Below are positions 1-8,145 of a DNA stretch of 64,000 bases, piece by piece. The position numbers and the translations under genes are program-made. A model generated the notes under the pieces. The model searched no databases. It saw only the letters and a program-made list of their open reading frames with translations, and was not told the origin of the DNA. This DNA is from Huintestinicola sp050874005 (lineage in GTDB: Bacteria > Bacillota > Clostridia > Oscillospirales > Ruminococcaceae): contig NZ_JBNMJV010000002.1 of the NCBI RefSeq assembly GCF_050874005.1, positions 1 to 64,000 of the forward strand, read 5' to 3'. Within the stretch, counting starts at the first letter, position 1; the number at the start of each line of letters is the position of its first letter.

Positions 1-141
1 AAGATCACAGAACGAGCGGCTGCAGGCTCAGCCTGCTAAATCATAATTTTGGGACACCGTGTTTGTATCGTTACCGAGCCGTCAGTCTGCCGCCCGAAAA
101 GATCACAGAACGAGCGGCTGCAGGCTCAGCCTGCTAAATCA
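1..141. repeat. 43 bp direct repeat with internal palindrome, two copies
   Basis: Two identical 43-base copies lie at 1-43 and 99-141, so the period is 98 bases. Each contains the palindrome GCAGGCTCAGCCTGC. The second copy overlaps the stop codon (139-141) of the minus-strand gene beside it, and the first copy lies in its 3' flank. The segment between them (44-98) is not repeated here. The window begins inside this structure, so more copies may lie outside. It could be a REP-like extragenic palindrome or part of a transcription end; no long T-run follows on either strand. Confidence 0.85.
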
Positions 142-492
142 GAAATCCACCGCACCAAGCTTTGTGTACGCCTTGCGAAGAACATCCTTGGAAATTTTAT
201 ATATACCGCTTGCCATTACGGGCTTGTCAAGCTTCATAAGACGGAAAATCACATAATTTTCCTCGTGTCCCTTGTCGGAATAAAAAGCCGCTTCAATATA
301 TTCGCTTTTTAGAGCATAGTAATTCACAGGCTTCAGCTTCAGAAGATATTCCTCGCTTTTGTCCATCTCACCGCAAAGTGCCTCAAAATCATCGGCAACA
401 TAGTTAACAAGCTTGCATTTCATCGAAGCAAGCCGTTTTTTAAGCGGCTGCTCCTTGGGAGACTTTTTCCTGAAAATATCAAATAGTCCCAT
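139..492 (-). CDS. Small hypothetical protein (117 aa)
   Basis: I do not recognise the family. The protein starts MGLFDIFRKKSPKEQ, a short hydrophobic/basic N-terminus, followed by a mixed alpha/beta region with no cysteine motif and no clear membrane segment. The ATG at 492 is chosen because AAAGGTGA stands five bases upstream; the upstream in-frame GTG at 501 has no such site. The start follows the stop of the U32-like gene (498-500) by five bases, so the two genes are probably co-transcribed. Its stop codon lies inside the second copy of the 43 bp repeat. Confidence 0.7.
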   Translation of the reverse strand: MGLFDIFRKKSPKEQPLKKRLASMKCKLVNYVADDFEALCGEMDKSEEYLLKLKPVNYYALKSEYIEAAFYSDKGHEENYVIFRLMKLDKPVMASGIYKISKDVLRKAYTKLGAVDF

Positions 493-497
493 AACCG

Positions 498-1415
498 TCA
501 CCTTTTATTTCCCAGCAGCGCTCTCAGCATATCCACCCTGAGCCTGTCTCTATGCTCGGGCTTTACAAGATAATAAAGATAGCTTTCAAGGATATTTACG
601 GGGTGCATAAGCCTGCCCTCTATCTTGAAATTCTCAAAGCCCATAGGCACATATTTCTCGTATATATCCCGGGGCGAGATGTGCGTCTCAAAAGCAAGTG
701 TGTCGTAAAAATTAAGATCGGTATTCGGACAAGAAAACTCCGTATCGGGAATGGGCTTCATCATATCACGTTCCGAACCGAAAACCTGCCTGTTAAGCTT
801 AAACTGCAGCTCTCCCAGAAACTCATAATGCTTTTTTCTCCGCCTGCAATGGGGCGTGCAGTAGGAATTTACAAGCAGCTCGATCTTATCCTTGTGGGGC
901 AGGGTCTCAAGCTCGTCAAAGCGGTTGTTCCAGTTGTAATCTAGAACCACAAGCTTGTAGTCCTTCTTAAGCTCGGAAAGAAGCTGTCCCCTGTCCTCTA
1001 TCTGCTTAACGGTAGAGGAAATAAGCGGGTACTGCGGATAATTTTTCCTGATATATTCCTCCAGAACGGGAACATTCACGATGATTTCATTAAGCCCGTT
1101 TGCCGCCGCCTTTGTTATCATATTGCAGAATGGGTCGGAAAGATGCTTTTCGGTGACAAGAGGGTTTGTGAAGGTGTACCTTATGGGAATGCCACGTGAG
1201 TTATACTCCTTGATGATAAAGTCGATAAACTCACGTCTGACAGCGCCCACCGCCGCCCTGCCCCCGTTCCACGCCGCAGGAGGGAAACAGCCATATGACG
1301 AAGCGACCTTAATGCCGTCATAAAAAAGCTCGGGACGTTCCTTTATTGCGTCAATAAAGGCAAGATTCATTTTATAATTGCCGCAGAAATCGGGCAGATG
1401 AAAATTTATGCTCAT
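498..1415 (-). CDS. U32-like TIM-barrel protein of unknown function (305 aa)
   Basis: Overall pattern resembles peptidase U32-type proteins (YhbU/UbiV/RlhA relatives): an N-terminal barrel-like region, the cysteine segment NSYCTPHCRRRKKHYEF, a further Cys in FSCPNTD, and a C-terminal ISPRDIYEKY...FKIEGR stretch like the substrate-linked end of U32 proteins. In known U32 relatives such cysteines bind an Fe-S cluster; whether they do here is inference. The ATG at 1415 is preferred over the ATG at 1430 because GAGGAAAA, overlapping the first codons of the longer form, lies just upstream of it. A good promoter (1462-1490) precedes it. It is divergent from the hydrogenase gene. Confidence 0.6.
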   Translation of the reverse strand: MSINFHLPDFCGNYKMNLAFIDAIKERPELFYDGIKVASSYGCFPPAAWNGGRAAVGAVRREFIDFIIKEYNSRGIPIRYTFTNPLVTEKHLSDPFCNMITKAAANGLNEIIVNVPVLEEYIRKNYPQYPLISSTVKQIEDRGQLLSELKKDYKLVVLDYNWNNRFDELETLPHKDKIELLVNSYCTPHCRRRKKHYEFLGELQFKLNRQVFGSERDMMKPIPDTEFSCPNTDLNFYDTLAFETHISPRDIYEKYVPMGFENFKIEGRLMHPVNILESYLYYLVKPEHRDRLRVDMLRALLGNKR

Positions 1416-1461
1416 ATTTTTTCCTCGCATATTACTGTAAAGCCATATAGATTATAATACC

Positions 1462-1490
1462 ATTTTAACAGATTTTTCTTTCCTCGTCAA
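1462..1490 (-). promoter_or_regulatory. Sigma-70-type promoter for the U32-like gene
   Basis: On the minus strand TTGACG (1485-1490) and TAAAAT (1462-1467) are separated by exactly 17 bases. The predicted transcription start is about 40 bases upstream of the chosen ATG at 1415. Confidence 0.7.
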
Positions 1491-1556
1491 TAGCTTTTGT
1501 GTGGATTTTAACAAAAATTATCAGAAAGCTGCAGTCCCGAAAAACCTTTGCCTGCC

Positions 1557-1585
1557 TTGACATTTATACGATTTGGGTGTAAAAT
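1557..1585 (+). promoter_or_regulatory. Sigma-70-type promoter for the hydrogenase gene
   Basis: TTGACA (1557-1562) and TAAAAT (1580-1585) with a 17-base spacer, about 50 bases upstream of the ATG at 1641. It is divergent from the promoter at 1462-1490. Confidence 0.75.
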
Positions 1586-1640
1586 AAAACTATGATTTTC
1601 GTCCCCGTTTTACGACCATACGGAAAGGAATTTTAGGATC

Positions 1641-3167
1641 ATGAGAGGAATATATTCATCTGTCACAGATATGCGCCGAAAGGTTTTCACCGAAGTCGCA
1701 AGGCTCGCCTACGAGGGCGGCGATTATACAAGAATGGAGGATCTGCCCTACAAGATAGTCCCGGGAGACGTGGCAACACACCGTGAGTCCATTTTTCTCG
1801 AAAGAGCAATCGTTGAAGAACGTCTGCGCCTTGCAATGGGTCTGCCGCTCAGAAGTGTAAGCGAGCACGCTCCCGTCTCCAAGGGCGTGAACGAAAGCGC
1901 AATTGCCGAAAAGTACTACGATCCCCCTCTTGTAAATATCATCAGCTTTGCCTGCAACGCCTGCCCCACAAAGCATTACCACGTTACCGAGGTATGTCAG
2001 GGCTGCTTTGAAAATCCCTGCAAGGAGGTATGCCCCAAGGGAGCCATACAGATACGCCACGGCAAATCAAAGATCGACCAGGACAAGTGCATAAAATGCG
2101 GAAGATGCAAGGACGTGTGCCCCTATCACGCCATATTAAAGGTTGAGCGTCCCTGCGCAAAAGCCTGCGGAATGGATGCCATCGGCAGCGACGAGCACGG
2201 CAGAGCAAAGATAGATTACGATAAATGCGTTTCCTGCGGAATGTGCCTCGTAAGCTGCCCATTCGGAGCCATAGCCGACAAGGGACAGATATTCCAGCTT
2301 ATTCACGCAATAAAAACTGGCAAAAGAGTAGTTGCCATAGTAGCCCCCGCATTTTACGGACAGTTCGGACCCAAGGTAACTCCCGAAAAGCTCACCTACG
2401 CAATGAGGCAGCTGGGCTTTGACAGCGTTGTGGAGGTAGCTGTGGGAGCAGACCTCTGTACCATTGAAGAAGCCAAGGACTTTGTGGAAAATGTCCCCGA
2501 CAAGCTGGATTTCCTTGCTACCTCCTGCTGTCCCTCCTGGTCGGTAATGGCAAAGAAGCTTTTCCCCGAGCTTGCAAAAAATATATCAATGGCACTGACA
2601 CCAATGGTTCTTACAGCCAGACTTGAAAAGAAAAAGGATCCCGACTGCCGCATAGCCTTTATCGGACCCTGCGCCGCAAAAAAACTTGAAGCCAGCCGCA
2701 GAACCATACGCAGCCACGTGGATTTCGTCCTCACCTTTGAGGAGCTTATGGGAATGTTCGCCGCAAAGGAGGTAGACCTTGAAAATATCCCCGACAGCGA
2801 AAATGTACCTCTTAACGAGGGAACAGGCGCAGGACGAGGCTTTGCGGTAAGCGGCGGAGTTGCGGGAGCAGTAGCCGAGGAAATAAAGCGCATCGCCCCC
2901 GACAGAGAAGTCAAGGTTGCTTCGGCGCAGGGACTTCATGAGTGCAAAAAAATGCTCCAGCTTGCAAAGGCAGGAAAATACAAGGGCTATCTTCTTGAAG
3001 GAATGGGCTGCCCCGGGGGCTGTGTGGCAGGCGCAGGAACCCTTTGCGCCGTAAACAAGGCGACCATAGCCATTGACAAATACAAAAAGCAGGCTGACAA
3101 GCAGACTGCTTCCGAGACCGAATATGTAGCCGACCTTGATGTGCTTGAGAAGGACGATCTTGACTAA
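1641..3167 (+). CDS. [FeFe]-hydrogenase, group B-like, with ferredoxin-type clusters (508 aa)
   Basis: Predicted cytoplasmic iron-only hydrogenase (2H+ + 2e- to H2, reversible). All three H-cluster signatures are visible: TSCCPSW (294-300), IGPCAAKKLE (341-350) and EGMGCPGGCVAGAG (453-466). The second signature carries Gly where the best studied enzymes have MPC. Upstream are many cysteines for Fe-S clusters: CNAC (105-108), CQGCFENPCKEVC (119-131), CIKCGRCKDVC (150-160), PCAKAC (171-176) and CVSCGMCLVSC (196-206). This cysteine arrangement fits the group B/monomeric class found in anaerobic Firmicutes rather than the electron-bifurcating class. No HydB/HydC or maturase genes are nearby. AAGGA followed by AGGATC precedes the ATG. 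Confidence 0.88.
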   Translation: MRGIYSSVTDMRRKVFTEVARLAYEGGDYTRMEDLPYKIVPGDVATHRESIFLERAIVEERLRLAMGLPLRSVSEHAPVSKGVNESAIAEKYYDPPLVNIISFACNACPTKHYHVTEVCQGCFENPCKEVCPKGAIQIRHGKSKIDQDKCIKCGRCKDVCPYHAILKVERPCAKACGMDAIGSDEHGRAKIDYDKCVSCGMCLVSCPFGAIADKGQIFQLIHAIKTGKRVVAIVAPAFYGQFGPKVTPEKLTYAMRQLGFDSVVEVAVGADLCTIEEAKDFVENVPDKLDFLATSCCPSWSVMAKKLFPELAKNISMALTPMVLTARLEKKKDPDCRIAFIGPCAAKKLEASRRTIRSHVDFVLTFEELMGMFAAKEVDLENIPDSENVPLNEGTGAGRGFAVSGGVAGAVAEEIKRIAPDREVKVASAQGLHECKKMLQLAKAGKYKGYLLEGMGCPGGCVAGAGTLCAVNKATIAIDKYKKQADKQTASETEYVADLDVLEKDDLD

Positions 3168-3195
3168 AACTTCATCAATACAGGAGGACGATCAT

Positions 3196-3708
3196 ATGGG
3201 CAAAAGAGCAAGACAATACATAGGAATAATTTTGGCAGTAGTGATATACTATGTCATTCACGAGGGCGCACATCTGCTGACAGCCCTTGCAATGGGCGTA
3301 TTCAAGCAGATAAACTTTATGGGCATAGGCGTTCAGATAGATGTCTTTAACGACAGAATGTCCGATTTTCAAATGGGCATTTTCTGCATTGCGGGAGCGG
3401 CAGCAAGCCTTATAGGAGCATATATCCTCCTTGCCCTCAGAAAAAGGATATGCAGCGCAAAAAGCCCCGTTTTCCGCTCTGTTATGTATTATACATCAAT
3501 AATTATGCTGCTCCTCGACCCCGTTTATCTAAGCATTCTCTGCGGCTTTTTCGGCGGCGGAGATATGAACGGCATATCCCTGCTCATTCCCGAAGCGGCG
3601 GCAAGGATAATATTCGGTGTGCTGCTTGTTGTTAATGCTTTTGTTTTTATCAAGGTCATACTCCCCGAATATAAGGCTTCATTTGCGGATAATACAGATA
3701 ACCAATAA
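3196..3708 (+). CDS. Membrane protein with HExxH motif, M50-like (170 aa)
   Basis: A four-or-more-helix membrane protein. Helix 1 (about residues 8-34) contains HEGAH (22-26), an exact HExxH zinc-protease motif embedded in a membrane segment, as in site-2/M50-type peptidases. A later hydrophobic segment carries LLLDPVYL, whose Asp could be the third metal ligand (inference). The protein is much shorter than full site-2 proteases, so it may be a minimal M50-like peptidase or a homologue without activity. The ATG at 3196 is chosen because AGGAGG lies ten bases upstream; the open frame extends back into the hydrogenase gene. It starts 28 bases after the hydrogenase stop, so co-transcription is likely. 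Confidence 0.7.
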   Translation: MGKRARQYIGIILAVVIYYVIHEGAHLLTALAMGVFKQINFMGIGVQIDVFNDRMSDFQMGIFCIAGAAASLIGAYILLALRKRICSAKSPVFRSVMYYTSIIMLLLDPVYLSILCGFFGGGDMNGISLLIPEAAARIIFGVLLVVNAFVFIKVILPEYKASFADNTDNQ

Positions 3709-3716
3709 TGCTAATT

Positions 3717-5309
3717 TTATTCCGGCTTAAACTCCCTCATGACCGCACAAGCCTGCCTTACTCCGTCCACCGCCGCAGACATAATTCCCCCCGCATAGCC
3801 CGCACCCTCACCGCAGGGATATAACCCCTTGACCGATAAGCTGCACATATCCTCTCTTCGTGGGATCCTCACAGGAGAGGATGTTCTTGTTTCGGGAGCC
3901 GTAAGCAAGGCACCCTTGTCCCCGAAGCATGCCATTCTCTTTGAAAATACCCCAAGTCCGACCCTCATCATATCCGTAACAAAGGGCGGCAGAACATCGT
4001 CAAAATTGCAGGGAACAACTCCCCTTGCATAAGTCCCCGTAACCGTGGGAGAAACTATCCCGCCCTTTCCCTCAAGAAATGCGCCGACAGTAGAAGCGGG
4101 AGCGGCATAGCTCTTTCCGGCCGCAATAAAAGCCGCCCTCTCTATCTTGCGGACAAAATCCACTCCGTCTAAAACTCCCCCGCCGAAATCATCGGGAGAA
4201 ACGCTGACCACCAGAGCCGCATTTGCATTCTTCCCGTCTCTCGCAAACTCGCTCATACCATTTGTGACCACCGAATTTTCCTCACTCTGAGCAGGCACCA
4301 CCGTTCCCCCGGGACACATACAAAACGTGTAAACTCCCCTGCCGTTTCTCGTGTAGCTAAGCTGATATTCCCCCACCGGCAGAGCAGGGTCACCCGAATG
4401 AATGCCGTACAGACTTCTGTTAACACTCTCCTGTGTATGCTCTATCCTCGCCCCCACCGCAAAGGGCTTAGGCTCCATAGCTATCCCCTTTGAATACATC
4501 ATCTCAAAGGTGTCTCTTGCGCTGTGACCCACCGCAAGAATAAGAGCGGAAACGGGAATTTCCTCCCCGTTCATCGCCACGCCGCATATGCTCCCGTTTC
4601 TGACAATAATATCCTCCACCCGTGAATTGAACCGAACCTCTCCCCCAAGCTCGGTTATCCTCTTGCGGATATTTTTGACAACACCTCTCAGCCTGTCCGT
4701 GCCTATATGTGGCTTTGCCTTTGTAAGTATCTCCTCGGGAGCGCCCATTTCTACAAGCCTTGCCGAAACGAACCTGCAAAGAGGGTCTTTGATGCGAGTG
4801 GTGAGCTTTCCGTCGGAAAATGTGCCTGCGCCGCCCTCTCCGAACTGTACATTTGTCTCGGGAGAAAAGCTGCCGCCCTTCCAGAAACCTGTTACCGCCT
4901 CAGTCCTGCTGTCAACATCTGCACCCCGCTCAAAAACCACAGGACAGTACCCTGCCTCTGCCAGCACAAGCGCCGCAAACATTCCCCCGGGACCAAATCC
5001 CGCAACAGCAATTCTCCCCTCGGGTATTTTTTCGCCCGAAATAACAGGCACAAAGGGTGAAATGTCAACCAAAGCGCAGTTATCCCGCCTGCCGCATATC
5101 TTCCGCTCCTCCTCGGGACTTTCAAGCTCCGCCCAGACCGAGGAGACCGTCCGTATATCGTTTTGCTTTCGTGCGTCAAGGGATATCTTGTGTATCCCCG
5201 TCCTCACCGCACATTTGCGGGAAATGCCTGCTTTTTTCAATGCGGCGGCAATGATATCCCCGTCACCCGTTCCCACAGGCAGGGAAACGCCTGAAATGAT
5301 AATAGCCAT
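3717..5309 (-). CDS. FAD-dependent dehydrogenase, COG2509 type (530 aa)
   Basis: Predicted flavoprotein oxidoreductase. A Rossmann FAD-binding motif GFGPGG sits at 104-109, followed by VVFERG, and a second FAD-contact region NVQFGEGGAGTFSDGKL is characteristic of the COG2509 'uncharacterised FAD-dependent dehydrogenase' family. The C-terminus (GLYPCGEGAGYAGGIMSAA) is the typical FAD-closing segment. The roughly 90-residue N-terminal domain before the Rossmann motif is also usual. The physiological substrate is unknown. The start has AAGGAG seven bases upstream. The gene is convergent with the HEGAH membrane protein gene, with only eight bases between stops. Confidence 0.85.
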   Translation of the reverse strand: MAIIISGVSLPVGTGDGDIIAAALKKAGISRKCAVRTGIHKISLDARKQNDIRTVSSVWAELESPEEERKICGRRDNCALVDISPFVPVISGEKIPEGRIAVAGFGPGGMFAALVLAEAGYCPVVFERGADVDSRTEAVTGFWKGGSFSPETNVQFGEGGAGTFSDGKLTTRIKDPLCRFVSARLVEMGAPEEILTKAKPHIGTDRLRGVVKNIRKRITELGGEVRFNSRVEDIIVRNGSICGVAMNGEEIPVSALILAVGHSARDTFEMMYSKGIAMEPKPFAVGARIEHTQESVNRSLYGIHSGDPALPVGEYQLSYTRNGRGVYTFCMCPGGTVVPAQSEENSVVTNGMSEFARDGKNANAALVVSVSPDDFGGGVLDGVDFVRKIERAAFIAAGKSYAAPASTVGAFLEGKGGIVSPTVTGTYARGVVPCNFDDVLPPFVTDMMRVGLGVFSKRMACFGDKGALLTAPETRTSSPVRIPRREDMCSLSVKGLYPCGEGAGYAGGIMSAAVDGVRQACAVMREFKPE

Positions 5310-5408
5310 ATTACTCCTTAAAATTCACAATTATTTTACAACTTTCGTGTAACCTTTTGCAGATGAAATTTGTTTTATAAGTAAAGGGTAAAATTACCCT
5401 GGAATGGA

Positions 5409-6530
5409 ATGATGAATATGAAAAAGCATTTAATGATATTTCTGACCGTCCTCGCTCTCACCGCCTGTTCAAAAGCAGAAAACGAACCGCCCGAGGATAC
5501 CGATATCATCACCGAGACAGAACCCACCATAATGACCGAGGCCGAACAGACTGCCAAACCGCCTGAAACCGAAACAACGGAAACCGAACCGACCTCTATC
5601 CCCTTCAAACCGCTCACCGAAGAGACCGTGACATCGGAAACAGCCGCTCAGACCGAAACTCAGCCAACCGTCACTCAAATCACCGAAGCCCCCTCACCCG
5701 TCAAACTATCCTTCCGCATAAAAATGACAGACCGCACAAGGGGCGAGCTGTGCGAGGACTCATTTTTCGGCAAAAAGGGCGACCCCGTAGATATCACCGT
5801 ACCCAAAGGAATGTACACCACAGACAGCGGCGAAATAGTCCTGACCATCTCGGAAAACGCCGTCATTGCGGAGACCTTCCCCTGTCAGATATCCGACCGG
5901 GACATCGTAAATATCGAACCTGTCTCTGCCGACCGCTTCACCCTCACCGTAACAAGCACAGCCGATACATACATCATCGGCACTCTGAACGAATATACAG
6001 TCTTCGGGGACAAGGGAGAGACCGTCCTCGTAAACGTCCCCTCAGGCAAAAAATTCGAGGTAAGCAATATAATCGAGATCGAGCTTGACAGCACCGCCGA
6101 AATAACCGACCTTATGCTCCAAACTCCCGACCACGAAATCGAGCAGGGCAGCAAACAGATAAGCGGCAGCTATTCTCTGAGGATAATTACCAAACCCGAA
6201 CCTGAAAGTATCGCAGGCAGCGAAATAATATCCGAAAGTGAACCCATCATATCATCCTGGGAATTTGTCGAGACCTCCGTTACCGAAAGATACGCCGATT
6301 ATACCTTCACCGCACGAATGACAAGCTCCGCCGAAGGCATACTCACACAGGATACCTTCTTCGGAAAATCGGGAGACAGATTTCGGATAGACACATCATC
6401 AAGCTATATCCCTTTCTATTCCGAAAATACCGACGTAACCATAACCCTCTGGAGCGACGCCTACATCGGCATAACAAGCAGTATCATAATACCGGGCACA
6501 GCCATATATTCCGTCGATGTATACTACTAA
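5409..6530 (+). CDS. Lipoprotein with three FFG-K-GD repeat modules (373 aa)
   Basis: The N-terminus MMNMKKHLMIFLTVLALTAC is a signal peptide ending in a lipobox (LTAC), so a surface lipoprotein is predicted. Residues about 20-95 are a Thr/Glu/Pro-rich linker, probably a flexible spacer at the cell wall. The rest is beta-rich and contains three related modules marked by SFFGKKGDPVDI, VFGDKGETVLVNV and TFFGKSGDRFRID. I do not recognise the family. The reverse of a small hairpin (GGGTAA/TTACCC at 5386-5399) precedes the ribosome site. ATG codons at 5409, 5412 and 5418 are all possible starts. Its stop overlaps the stop of the convergent glycosylase gene by four bases. Confidence 0.7.
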   Translation: MMNMKKHLMIFLTVLALTACSKAENEPPEDTDIITETEPTIMTEAEQTAKPPETETTETEPTSIPFKPLTEETVTSETAAQTETQPTVTQITEAPSPVKLSFRIKMTDRTRGELCEDSFFGKKGDPVDITVPKGMYTTDSGEIVLTISENAVIAETFPCQISDRDIVNIEPVSADRFTLTVTSTADTYIIGTLNEYTVFGDKGETVLVNVPSGKKFEVSNIIEIELDSTAEITDLMLQTPDHEIEQGSKQISGSYSLRIITKPEPESIAGSEIISESEPIISSWEFVETSVTERYADYTFTARMTSSAEGILTQDTFFGKSGDRFRIDTSSSYIPFYSENTDVTITLWSDAYIGITSSIIIPGTAIYSVDVYY

Positions 6531-7363
6531 ACCTCAGGAGAAATAATATCCTCCCCCGCCGTCCTGATGTAATGGAAAAGATACTGTTGGGCAATGCCCT
6601 CAACACCCTTCACACATTCGGGCAGACCATTCGGATAAAACCTCTCGTTGACTCTCTTTATCCACACATCAACGGGATAAGCGTCAGTCTTGTAAAATCC
6701 GAAAAGCAGCACGCACATCGCCACCTTAGGACCAATTCCCTTAACGGTCATAAGCGCCTTCTTAGCCTCTTCCGTAGGCATTTTGGCAATGTCCTCAAGT
6801 CTCACCTCACCGCTTGTCACACGCCTTACGCAGTCCTCAATGTACTTCGCCCTAAAGCCTGCCCGAAGGGTTGCAAGTTCATCGGCAGTAACACCCTTCA
6901 TCTTCTCAAAATCGGGAAATCCGCCGTACATCTCGCACAGCCTGCCGATTATCCCCTTGATACGGGGAATATTGTTGTTCTGGGACAAGATAAAGGAAAT
7001 CAGACACTCCTCCCCGTCCTGCTTTAAAAGCCTTACACCCTTTGCATATCTGCAAGCCTTTGATAATGTCTCGTCCTCGGAAAAGCGCCGCTTCAGCTCG
7101 CCGTAATCCGTTCCCAGGTCGAAATAGTCGAACCATATATTCAGAAAATCCTCCTTGGAAACTCCGTGAAGAATGAATTTTCCGCTGTCACGCTCCGTCT
7201 CGGAGACAGTCAGCGGTATATTTTTGAAAAATCCCTTGTATGTACGGTAATAGTCGGAGGGAACAGCCTCCCACCTGAAAGCCTGACCGCAGTCAAGAGT
7301 ATCATCAAGGGACATATTCTCCTCAAAAAGAATAATGCCCTCTTTTTTAACTTCGTAATCCAT
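6527..7363 (-). CDS. ogg: 8-oxoguanine DNA glycosylase/lyase (278 aa)
   Basis: Base-excision repair enzyme removing 8-oxoguanine and nicking the abasic site. From the chosen start: N-terminal OGG domain with DCGQAFRW (24-31), an HhH-GPD domain with SFILSQNNNIPRIKG, catalytic Lys in GFRAKYI (about K173), helix-hairpin-helix VKGIGPKVAMCVLLFG (207-222) and catalytic Asp in YPVDVWIKR (about D232). The ATG at 7363 is supported by AAGGACGAG upstream and by the promoter at 7381-7409, whose start point falls downstream of the alternative ATG at 7390. Length fits bacterial OGG1-type enzymes. Confidence 0.92.
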   Translation of the reverse strand: MDYEVKKEGIILFEENMSLDDTLDCGQAFRWEAVPSDYYRTYKGFFKNIPLTVSETERDSGKFILHGVSKEDFLNIWFDYFDLGTDYGELKRRFSEDETLSKACRYAKGVRLLKQDGEECLISFILSQNNNIPRIKGIIGRLCEMYGGFPDFEKMKGVTADELATLRAGFRAKYIEDCVRRVTSGEVRLEDIAKMPTEEAKKALMTVKGIGPKVAMCVLLFGFYKTDAYPVDVWIKRVNERFYPNGLPECVKGVEGIAQQYLFHYIRTAGEDIISPEV

Positions 7364-7380
7364 AGCCTCGTCCTTTTTAT

Positions 7381-7409
7381 ATAATAGCACAAATATTCTG
7401 ATTTGTCAA
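7381..7409 (-). promoter_or_regulatory. Sigma-70-type promoter for ogg
   Basis: Minus strand TTGACA (7404-7409), 17-base spacer, TATTAT (7381-7386). The short distance to the ATG at 7363 implies a leader of about a dozen bases. Confidence 0.8.
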
Positions 7410-7455
7410 TCCGCAAATCAAACAAACTTTCTGCTATTATTTCAGTACATTTGTA

Positions 7456-8130
7456 TCATAAAATAATATACGGCTCGTCAAAAACCGCCGCATATTTGGG
7501 CGGAACAACTTTATTTTTATGAAGCTTACCAAAGAACCACAGCTTGAAGCCCACCTCATTTTTCAGCTTGTCAAAATAAATATTCAGCCTGCTCATAGGA
7601 AGGCTGCCCGACCTGCCCATATCTAAAAACTCCGCAATAGAGCCGGGCGGCTCGTGAGTAAATATGTAATCAACCTTGTCCCCTAAAGCGGATAACCTTT
7701 TCCTGCCCTCGTCAAGATGTTCCTCGTCGGGAAGTTCCTGCTCCCACCAGGTGTCATTTTCGATACGGGCGTCAATGTCCGAAGCCTGACCGCCCCCGAA
7801 AACGAAAGCCTTTTTTCCGTCAATGTCAAAGATCTCCCCCGAGGAAAGCATAAACAGATTGCCGCATATATGCCGCCCCCTGCCGCCAAGAAACTCCTCC
7901 TCGGAATATTTTTCCAGCAGGTCGTAATTGTCGTGACTGCCCGCAAGAAAAAGGGTAGTGAACCGCTTTCCGCCTATCTTTTTAAGCACAGCCTTTTCCT
8001 TGTCCGAGCCGTCCCACACAAATCCGAAATCGCCGCAGATAATAAGGAAATCCCCCTTTTTAAGCTGCTTCACCGACTTGTGGGAAAAACGACTGTAATC
8101 GCCGTGAGTATCACCCATAACGCAAATCAT
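7456..8130 (-). CDS. Metallophosphoesterase with altered metal motifs (224 aa)
   Basis: Calcineurin-like phosphoesterase fold: GDTHGDY near the N-terminus, ICGDFGFVWDG, THEPPGS and a late WFFGKLHKN. In the family the third motif is normally GNH(E/D) and the last GHxH; here they read GSHDN and GKLH, so two metal-ligand positions are changed. It may be a phosphoesterase with reduced or changed activity, or one using a different ligand set. Substrate unknown. It starts 16 bases after the nspC stop and is probably the last gene of the tmcAL-DUF896-nspC unit. Confidence 0.8.
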   Translation of the reverse strand: MICVMGDTHGDYSRFSHKSVKQLKKGDFLIICGDFGFVWDGSDKEKAVLKKIGGKRFTTLFLAGSHDNYDLLEKYSEEEFLGGRGRHICGNLFMLSSGEIFDIDGKKAFVFGGGQASDIDARIENDTWWEQELPDEEHLDEGRKRLSALGDKVDYIFTHEPPGSIAEFLDMGRSGSLPMSRLNIYFDKLKNEVGFKLWFFGKLHKNKVVPPKYAAVFDEPYIIL

Positions 8131-8145
8131 ATCAAAAACCTCGCA

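Noticed and set aside
1..141. CRISPR array
   Set aside because: Only two repeats of 43 bases with a 55-base spacer, internal palindrome, and no cas genes; not a CRISPR pattern as seen here.
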